From: an uncultured Clostridia bacterium
GTDB lineage: Bacteria; Bacillota; Clostridia; Christensenellales; QALW01
Direction: 5' to 3'
NCBI GenBank assembly: GCA_900550765.1
Contig: URTC01000024.1
Location: 1-11,464 of the forward strand
DNA: 11,464 nucleotides
Position numbers and translations under genes: made by a program. The notes beneath the pieces are model-generated. The model was given only the letters and a program-made list of their open reading frames with translations, was not told the DNA's origin and did not search any database. Positions 7,075-11,464 of the stretch are shown in pieces (the first letter of the stretch is position 1; each line of letters opens with the position of its first letter).

Positions 7075-8037
7075 TTATTTTGCCGAATTCTTCTTTTTTA
7101 TAAGAATGGTGATAGCAGCGGCTGCAATCCCTGCAACAACAAAAGCTGCTGCGGCAATCAAAATAACAGTAGTAGTCGACATACCATTTCCTTCGGTGGT
7201 AAGGGTTCCGTCTGGTGCCGCTGTAGCGGTAGGTATAGACGAATCAGCGCCTGTATTATTTGCGCTGCCCGGAGTTACCGCAGGGAAAATGTTGGCTTCC
7301 ATTTCACTGGTGAGATAGGTGAGCTCTGTGTCGGGGGTTTCTTCGCCGGCAGGCTCTTCAAAATCATCTTCATTTACAATAGAAAAATCATCGATATCGA
7401 ATACAAAGGCGCTGCTTGGGAAATTATCCAAACAGAACCACCAGTTATGGTCTCCGTCAAATTGCTCCTCTACTACTTCAAAAGGCTCGGAAACATAATA
7501 TAACCACTCTTCGCCGGTATTCTCAGAACTGCCGGGAAGGTTAGCATAATAATTGTCTTGGCCTTTATCCTGGATATCGGGATAGAATTCGTCCGGGTCC
7601 GGATAAGCATCGGAAGATAAGCCGCGGACAAGCATATAGTTCTTTAAAGTATGCTTTACATCGATGCGGTACCAGAAAGAAATAATATAGCTGCCTGCAC
7701 CGGCCTCTTTTAAAAACGGATAGATGTTGATTGACGGGGAATGCCAGGATTTATCTGCAGACATGGAGAGATAGTTATTTCCCGTGTGGCCGCCGTCGGT
7801 TTTTATCGAAATACCGCTGTAATTTGCATCACTTTTGGCAGAATCTCCTTTTGAGTCAACCAGTTTATACCATTTTGTTTCTTTTACGTCGGTAACGCCT
7901 TCAAAGCCTGAATTTACAGCGTCGACCTTATTAACGTCGCTGGCCTCGTCCGGTTCAGCAAACGCCGTAACAGAAGCAATTGCAAGCGAGGAGATCAGCA
8001 GCATGACAGAAAGCAGAAGTGAGAGATATTTTTTCAT
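7075..8037 (-). CDS. Secreted, membrane-anchored carbohydrate-binding (CBM4/9-like) protein
   Basis: A 320-residue surface protein. The signal peptide (1-27) ends AFA before EPDE. Residues about 40-222 look like a CBM4/9-type beta-sandwich: NSGFEG near the start, GHTGNNYLSMS, a YIISFWYRI strand, several exposed Trp/Tyr residues and a closing FDIDDFSI strand. A Thr/Ser/Pro/Gly/Asp-rich stalk (about 225-287) leads to a C-terminal transmembrane helix (288-313) and a KKK stop-transfer end. There is no LPXTG motif, so anchoring is by the helix. I prefer the ATG at 8037, preceded by GGAGGG, over an ATG at 8049 that has no ribosome site and would overlap that motif. No catalytic domain is visible. 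Its role is inferred: capturing a glycan at the cell surface for use with the GH106-like enzyme encoded next. Confidence 0.8.
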   Translation of the reverse strand: MKKYLSLLLSVMLLISSLAIASVTAFAEPDEASDVNKVDAVNSGFEGVTDVKETKWYKLVDSKGDSAKSDANYSGISIKTDGGHTGNNYLSMSADKSWHSPSINIYPFLKEAGAGSYIISFWYRIDVKHTLKNYMLVRGLSSDAYPDPDEFYPDIQDKGQDNYYANLPGSSENTGEEWLYYVSEPFEVVEEQFDGDHNWWFCLDNFPSSAFVFDIDDFSIVNEDDFEEPAGEETPDTELTYLTSEMEANIFPAVTPGSANNTGADSSIPTATAAPDGTLTTEGNGMSTTTVILIAAAAFVVAGIAAAAITILIKKKNSAK

Positions 8038-8066
8038 AAAACCCTCCATAAAAATTTACTATTCGT

Positions 8067-8096
8067 ATTATAGCATATTTATTATGGGATTGTAAA
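8067..8096 (-). promoter_or_regulatory. Promoter of the CBM protein / GH106-like locus
   Basis: On the minus strand TTTACA (8096-8091), an 18-bp spacer, and TATAAT (8072-8067) preceded by TGC, an extended -10. Transcription should start near 8060, about 23 nt before the preferred ATG. Confidence 0.7.
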
Positions 8097-8156
8097 TACC
8101 TAAAATTAGTATTAAAACGGAAAAAAATCAATATATTTAAAAAAGGAGGGGAATTT

Positions 8157-8621
8157 ATGAAAAGAATTATAAGTTTTGTTTTATTGTGTACACTGTTTGT
8201 TTTTGCCGGCTGCGGAGAGGCACAGGATCCGGCGGAAAATAACGCCTCGGTTAGCTTTCAAGTACTGGATGGTGTAAGTGGTATGCCGGTAGAAGGCGTT
8301 CGTATTGTTTTACCGGAATATAAAAAAGAACTATTGACCGGCAGTGATGGAAAAACCGAAGCGGCAGAGATTGCCGTGCTTTATGATACCCATTTTGCGG
8401 ATATCCATTTGCAGGAATACGGTACTTTTACCGTATTGGCCTATAAAGAAGGGTATAGTGATTACGCACTGTTTTTTGCACAGATCCGTGAAAATCAGGA
8501 ACGTAACATTAAGGTATATATGTTTATGAAAGATACGCCGATGTCTAACGGCGCTCCTTTGGCAACCGTAGAAAGTCCGGAAAAAGAATGGGTAAAGGAA
8601 TTGGTAGAGCAATATCGGTAA
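8157..8621 (+). CDS. Small lipoprotein with carboxypeptidase-regulatory-like domain
   Basis: A 154-residue protein with a lipoprotein signal peptide ending FAG before Cys19. The rest resembles a carboxypeptidase-regulatory-like (transthyretin-type) beta-sandwich at about residues 30-115: VSFQVLDGVSGMPVEGVRIVL, then a GSDGKTE turn, a YGTFTVLAYKEGYSDY strand pair and a closing NIKVYMF strand. The C-terminus is charged (EKEWVKELVEQYR). The ribosome site GGAGGGG is 5 nt before the ATG. Such domains are usually structural or adhesive parts of cell-surface proteins; as a stand-alone lipoprotein its function is unknown. It is divergent from the CBM/GH106 locus, sharing a 119-bp intergenic region. 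A weak plus-strand promoter (TTTACT at 8055, TATTAT at 8079) is possible but not secure. Confidence 0.8.
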   Translation: MKRIISFVLLCTLFVFAGCGEAQDPAENNASVSFQVLDGVSGMPVEGVRIVLPEYKKELLTGSDGKTEAAEIAVLYDTHFADIHLQEYGTFTVLAYKEGYSDYALFFAQIRENQERNIKVYMFMKDTPMSNGAPLATVESPEKEWVKELVEQYR

Positions 8622-8700
8622 TTCAGTAATATAAATAAAGTATACATAAAAAAGATTAAATATACATAAAATTTACAAATGAATTTTAAAAAATTACTTG
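8622..8700. other. Extremely AT-rich block with 20-bp-period repeat (DNA-unwinding-like)
   Basis: Counting bases, 8621-8700 contains 10 G/C in 80 (87.5% AT). TATACATAAAA occurs at 8641-8651 and again at 8661-8671, exactly 20 bp apart. The block ends about 40 bp before the first DnaA box. By architecture it could be the unwinding element of an origin. No DnaA-trio series was recognised. Confidence 0.5.
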
Positions 8701-8739
8701 ACAACCGTTTTTTTGCAGGATTCATTGCAGAAAAAAATA

Positions 8740-8851
8740 TTATCCACAGCTGTGGATAAGTTGCAGGATATTTGTGGATAAATACAGATATCCCATCAGC
8801 AGGGCGGAATAATTGTGGATAACTTTTTGACAAAAAATTGATTTATCCACA
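8740..8851. promoter_or_regulatory. Cluster of five perfect DnaA boxes (candidate origin or DnaA-titration site)
   Basis: Perfect TTATCCACA matches lie at 8740-8748 (+), 8751-8759 (-), 8773-8781 (-), 8814-8822 (-) and 8843-8851 (+). The first two are head to head across GC, making the 20-bp palindrome 8740-8759. Centre spacings are 11, 22, 41 and 29 bp, the first three close to whole helical turns. TTGCAGGAT occurs at 8713-8721 and 8761-8769, with a partial TTGCAG at 8725-8730. The 9-bp box is the established DnaA binding sequence across bacteria. Five exact copies in 112 bp is far above chance. Flanking genes are a lipoprotein and cwlD, not dnaA/dnaN. The rest of the gap to 9070 holds only weak dyads (8870-8887, 8919-8930) and nothing else I can support. 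Confidence 0.8.
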
Positions 8852-9070
8852 GGCAGATGAAAAAATCCCCTAAATTCAAGCATTTAGTGGTGGATTAGTA
8901 TGTGCATTGTTTTTTTGGACAGTGTACTGTGAAAAGATTATTTTTGCATTAAAAAAGGAAAAACCTTGCTAAAAAAATATGCATTTAATATGCAATGAGT
9001 GAATAAATAATGGATGGATCTACAATGATTGGATTATTAAAAGAAGTGATTTTAAAAAAAGGATGATACG

Positions 9071-9784
9071 ATGTTTGAACGAATTATGCAGGTGCTTTGT
9101 GCCGTATTGCTGGTAGGTGTAATATTGACGTCTCCTATCAGTGCGCAAAAGAGCAGATACAGGGAATGTTTGGCGGATTATCCGCTGCTTAATTTTGTGA
9201 TTGTGCTTGATGCCGGACATGGCGGTGAGGATGGCGGGGCGATCGGAATTCATACATTGGTTCGGGAAAAAGATATTAATTTATCAATTGTGCAAAAGCT
9301 TAGCCGGCTGTTTGAAAGTGCGGGCGCGACAGTTGTACTTACCCGAAAAAATGAGAATTCATTATGTGTGGGAAAATATAATAAGTTGGAGGATATGCAG
9401 GCACGCGCAGCAGTGATCGAGGCAGCAAGTCCGTATGTGGTAATCAGTGTACACTGCAATAGTTTTCCGCAAAGCAAGAATGTAAAGGGCGCACAGATGT
9501 TTTATTATCCCGGATCCGAAACAGGGGAGCGGCTGGCAGAATGCATTCAGAACAGTTTGAAAAAGAATGTAGATAATTCGAATAACCGCATGGTAAAAAA
9601 TGAAGATTTTTATATGCTTCGGCATGGTAATTCTACGAATGTGATGATTGAATGCGGATTCCTTTCCTCACCGGAAGAAGAAAAGCTGCTTTGCGATGAT
9701 GCATACCAGGATATGCTGGCCTATGCTGTATTTGATGGGACCTGTACCTATATGGCGGATATTCTTACGCCGCAGAATCATTAG
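9071..9784 (+). CDS. cwlD: N-acetylmuramoyl-L-alanine amidase, CwlD-like
   Basis: A 237-residue zinc amidase of the Amidase_3 family, which cuts the bond between muramic acid and L-alanine in peptidoglycan. Zinc ligands are His50 in LDAGHGGEDGG, Glu66 in REKDINL and His128 in ISVHCNS; the catalytic glutamate is Glu194 in IECGFLS. A hydrophobic N-terminal segment (about 6-24) gives a signal or membrane anchor. There are no SH3, SPOR or other binding domains, which fits the short single-domain CwlD of spore formers; CwlD helps make muramic delta-lactam in the spore cortex. The ribosome site is weak (AAAGGAT). No convincing promoter was identified: a SigE-like pair near 9001-9026 has too short a spacer. 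A general cell-wall amidase remains possible. The gene stands alone between the DnaA-box region and fumA. Confidence 0.8.
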   Translation: MFERIMQVLCAVLLVGVILTSPISAQKSRYRECLADYPLLNFVIVLDAGHGGEDGGAIGIHTLVREKDINLSIVQKLSRLFESAGATVVLTRKNENSLCVGKYNKLEDMQARAAVIEAASPYVVISVHCNSFPQSKNVKGAQMFYYPGSETGERLAECIQNSLKKNVDNSNNRMVKNEDFYMLRHGNSTNVMIECGFLSSPEEEKLLCDDAYQDMLAYAVFDGTCTYMADILTPQNH

Positions 9785-9790
9785 GGCAGT

Positions 9791-9819
9791 TTGCAAAAAA
9801 GACCAAAATGTATTATAAT
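9791..9819 (+). promoter_or_regulatory. Promoter of fumA
   Basis: TTGCAA (9791-9796), a 17-bp spacer, and a perfect TATAAT (9814-9819). Transcription is predicted to start near 9826, giving a very short 5' leader of about 23 nt. Confidence 0.7.
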
Positions 9820-9842
9820 CTCCTTATACCATATAAGGAGAT
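9818..9842. promoter_or_regulatory. Perfect 11-bp inverted repeat spanning the -10 edge and the fumA ribosome site
   Basis: ATCTCCTTATA (9818-9828) is the exact reverse complement of TATAAGGAGAT (9832-9842), with the 3-nt loop CCA. The right arm contains the AAGGAG ribosome site. Because the predicted transcript starts inside the left arm, a protein operator is more likely than an RNA hairpin, unless transcription comes through from cwlD. Confidence 0.6.
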
Positions 9843-9848
9843 ATTTTT

Positions 9849-10676
9849 ATGCGTGAAATCAGCTGTGAAACGGTAAAAGATGCGGTTTATAGGCTTTGCA
9901 GCCAGGCATGCATCGCTATGCCGGAGGATACCATGGCGATGCTGCATGCCGCTGCTGCGGGGGAAGAATCTGATTACGGAAAGGCGAATCTTGAAATGGC
10001 AATTGAAAATGCCTGTATTGCAAAAAAGGAGAAAATGCCTATCTGTCAGGATACGGGAATGGTAACGGTGTTTGCCCAAATCGGTCAGGATGTTCATCTT
10101 ACCGGCGGAGATTTTTATGAAAGCATTCATCAGGGCGTGCGGGAGGCCTATGTGCCATTTCGCAAGAGCGTGCTTTCGCCTTTGGAAAGAAAGAACACAG
10201 GGGATAATACGCCGGCAGTAGTCCATATTTCATTGGCACCGGGCGATAAAATTAAGTTGATGCTCGCCCCCAAAGGTTTTGGCAGTGAAAATATGAGCGC
10301 ACTAAAAATGCTGAAGCCTTCCCAGGGAATAGAAGGGGTCAAGCAGTTTATTCTTGATACGGTTTCACAAGCGGGGGCGAATCCCTGTCCTCCAGTGATC
10401 GTCGGCGTAGGAATCGGCGGAACAATGGAAAAGGCTGCGCTGATGGCAAAACATGCGTTGGTGGCGTCTAAGCCTTCTGCCGATATTATGCTGGCGCAGC
10501 TGGAGAAGGAACTGCTTGAGAAAATAAATGATCTGGGAATCGGGCCGCAGGGGATGGGCGGACGGATAACGGCGTTAGCCGTGTTTATTGAAACGTATCC
10601 TACCCACATTGCGGGACTGCCGGTAGCGGTCAATATATGCTGTCATGTAAACAGACACGCCGTAAGGGTATTGTAA
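9849..10676 (+). CDS. fumA: Fumarate hydratase, class I, alpha subunit
   Basis: A 275-residue alpha subunit of the two-subunit, iron-sulfur fumarase/tartrate dehydratase family. These enzymes add water to fumarate to give malate in the cytoplasm using an oxygen-sensitive [4Fe-4S] cluster. The three expected cluster cysteines are visible: Cys66 in PICQDTGM, Cys180 in NPCPPVIVGVGIGG and Cys265 in the C-terminal NICCHVNRHA (two adjacent cysteines, 264-265; by the usual xCHxxRH pattern the second is the ligand). KGFGSENMSALKMLKP (142-157) and GIGPQGMGG (230-238) are also family signatures. Length is normal and the gene looks intact. The partner beta subunit should follow. A gene starts 13 bp downstream with the FumB N-terminus but turns into a regulator, so no complete beta subunit is present here. 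L(+)-tartrate dehydratase is the main alternative. Confidence 0.88.
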   Translation: MREISCETVKDAVYRLCSQACIAMPEDTMAMLHAAAAGEESDYGKANLEMAIENACIAKKEKMPICQDTGMVTVFAQIGQDVHLTGGDFYESIHQGVREAYVPFRKSVLSPLERKNTGDNTPAVVHISLAPGDKIKLMLAPKGFGSENMSALKMLKPSQGIEGVKQFILDTVSQAGANPCPPVIVGVGIGGTMEKAALMAKHALVASKPSADIMLAQLEKELLEKINDLGIGPQGMGGRITALAVFIETYPTHIAGLPVAVNICCHVNRHAVRVL

Positions 10677-10689
10677 GGAGGACGAAGAA

Positions 10690-10842
10690 ATGGACAGACA
10701 TATCAATGCACCTTTGGATGCACAGACTGCGCGAGAGCTGCGTGCAGGGGATTATGTATATATTACAGGAACGGTATATACGGCAAGAGATGCAGCGCAT
10801 CTTCGCATGGACCAGGCACTTGACAGAGGAGAAAAACTTCCA
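10690..10842 (+). pseudogene. fumB: 5' fragment of fumarate hydratase beta subunit, fused in frame to a regulator
   Basis: Residues 1-51 read as the start of the class I fumarase beta subunit: INAPLDAQTARELRAGDYVYITGTVYTARDAAH and the following RMDQALDRGEKLP match the usual beta-subunit opening (TPL....V..L..GD.V...G.iYTARDAAHKR....l..G..LP). The ribosome site AAGGAGG (10675-10681) overlaps the fumA stop, as expected for a fumAB operon. Full beta subunits are about 180-190 residues, so roughly three quarters is missing, including the part that completes the active site with the alpha subunit. Identity breaks at the codons for GEKLP (10828-10842). Confidence 0.75.
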
Positions 10843-11436
10843 AATGAATTTGAAATGGCAGAGCAGTTGAATGTCGGACGTGGAACCATTCGTGAGGCAG
10901 TAAAAATACTGGTATCAAGAAATGTTGTGGAAATAAAAAGAGGTCGTGGAACCTTCGTAAGTGAGACACCGGGGCTGATGGATGACCCTCTTGGATTTGC
11001 ATTTATGGAGGATAAGAAGAGTCTTGCCCTGGATATTTGTGAAGTGCGTATGATGATTGAACCGGAGATTGCGGCTCTGGCAGCACTGCGTGCAACAAGA
11101 GAACAGGTAGAGAAGATTGAAGAGTTAGCAAAAGAAGTAGAGGAACTTTTCAATCAGGGAAAGCCTTATCTGGAAAAAGATATCTTATTTCATGCGGAGA
11201 TTGCAAGGGCGACCGGAAATCAGGTGACAACCAATCTAATGCCTGTAATCCAAAGTGGAATTTCTCTGTTTATTGATGTGACAGATTATTCGATTGCAAA
11301 TAAAACAATTGTGACTCACCGTGAAGTGCTGGAAGCAATTAAAAGGCATGACCCAGAGGGAGCAAGTGAAGCAATGAAGCGTCATTTGGAAAATAACAGG
11401 ATTCAAATTAAATTATTAATGAAAAAGATGGAATAA
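10690..11436 (+). CDS. Chimeric ORF: FumB N-terminus joined to FadR-type GntR transcriptional regulator
   Basis: One uninterrupted 248-codon frame. After the FumB-like first 51 residues, residues 47-91 are the later part of a GntR winged helix-turn-helix (GEKLPNEFEMAEQLNVGRGTI, REAVKIL, then wing EIKRGRGTFVSE). Residues about 113-240 are a helical FCD effector domain with the usual metal-site residues (Asp164, His168, His210, His232). The first helix normally preceding the LP.E motif (of the form ..I...I..G.l.PG.kLP) is replaced by FumB sequence. Glycine codons differ across the join: fumA uses GGC 7 times and GGG 6 times in 24, while the regulator part has 8 GGA, 1 GGT, 1 GGG and no GGC in 10. 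This hints at different origins, though counts are small. It is either a genuine deletion/fusion or an assembly chimera. DNA binding may be impaired without the native first helix. Confidence 0.8.
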   Translation: MDRHINAPLDAQTARELRAGDYVYITGTVYTARDAAHLRMDQALDRGEKLPNEFEMAEQLNVGRGTIREAVKILVSRNVVEIKRGRGTFVSETPGLMDDPLGFAFMEDKKSLALDICEVRMMIEPEIAALAALRATREQVEKIEELAKEVEELFNQGKPYLEKDILFHAEIARATGNQVTTNLMPVIQSGISLFIDVTDYSIANKTIVTHREVLEAIKRHDPEGASEAMKRHLENNRIQIKLLMKKME

Positions 11437-11464
11437 GAAAGATTCTGAGAAGACATAAATTCTA

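Noticed and set aside
8038..8049. Earlier ATG for the CBM protein
   Set aside because: The four extra residues are encoded by the ribosome site itself (GGAGGG); the ATG at 8037 begins a standard MKK signal peptide.
8870..8887. CTAAAT/ATTTAG hairpin as a terminator for the 8157-8621 gene
   Set aside because: Only a 6-bp AT-rich stem with no T tract, and it lies about 250 bp past the stop, beyond the DnaA boxes.
9001..9026. SigE-like promoter for cwlD (GAATAAA and TCTACAAT)
   Set aside because: SigE control of cwlD is known in B. subtilis, but the spacer here is 11 bp instead of about 14, so I do not call it.
9010..9066. 18-codon frame just before cwlD
   Set aside because: No ribosome site and no recognisable content.

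Overview
The window reads as chromosomal DNA from an anaerobic, low-to-moderate GC Firmicute of class Clostridia, probably a gut commensal. The evidence is strong AGGAGG-type ribosome sites, consensus sigma-A promoters, low-GC intergenic DNA, a CwlD-like spore-cortex amidase, an oxygen-sensitive two-subunit class I fumarase alpha gene, and LanFEG-like ABC genes. No tRNA, rRNA, CRISPR array or insertion sequence was seen.

Left part (1-3779, minus strand): a tightly packed four-gene operon, reading right to left. Two six-helix ABC-2 type permeases overlap by 8 bp. They are followed by an ABC ATPase carrying the Glu-for-Gln loop variant of bacitracin/lantibiotic immunity transporters, then a large lipoprotein cut off by the window edge. 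The operon has a textbook TTGACA-17-TATAAT promoter, a likely second promoter, an operator-like dyad at the predicted transcription start, and a roughly 300-nt leader with ribosome-site-linked mini-ORFs. No lantibiotic biosynthesis gene is present, so a peptide-resistance or sensing role is inferred.

Middle part (4087-8037, minus strand): a two-gene saccharide locus. A secreted, C-terminally membrane-anchored carbohydrate-binding protein comes first, then a hairpin, then a 972-residue cytoplasmic GH106-like glycosidase ending in a clear terminator. Divergent from it (8157-8621, plus strand) is a small lipoprotein with a carboxypeptidase-regulatory-like beta domain.

The 450-bp gap at 8622-9070 is the most striking non-coding stretch. 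An 80-bp block with only 10 G/C bases, carrying a 20-bp-period repeat, is followed by five perfect TTATCCACA DnaA boxes in 112 bp, two of them forming a 20-bp palindrome. This has the architecture of a replication origin or a DnaA-titration site, yet no dnaA or dnaN is adjacent.

Right part (9071-11436, plus strand): a cwlD-like amidase, then fumA under its own promoter with a perfect 11-bp inverted repeat spanning the -10 edge and ribosome site. Where fumB should follow, the frame begins as the FumB N-terminus and, at the shared residues GEKLP, continues without a break into a FadR-type GntR regulator. This chimera is either a real fusion/deletion or an assembly join. As it stands, no complete fumarase beta subunit is encoded here.
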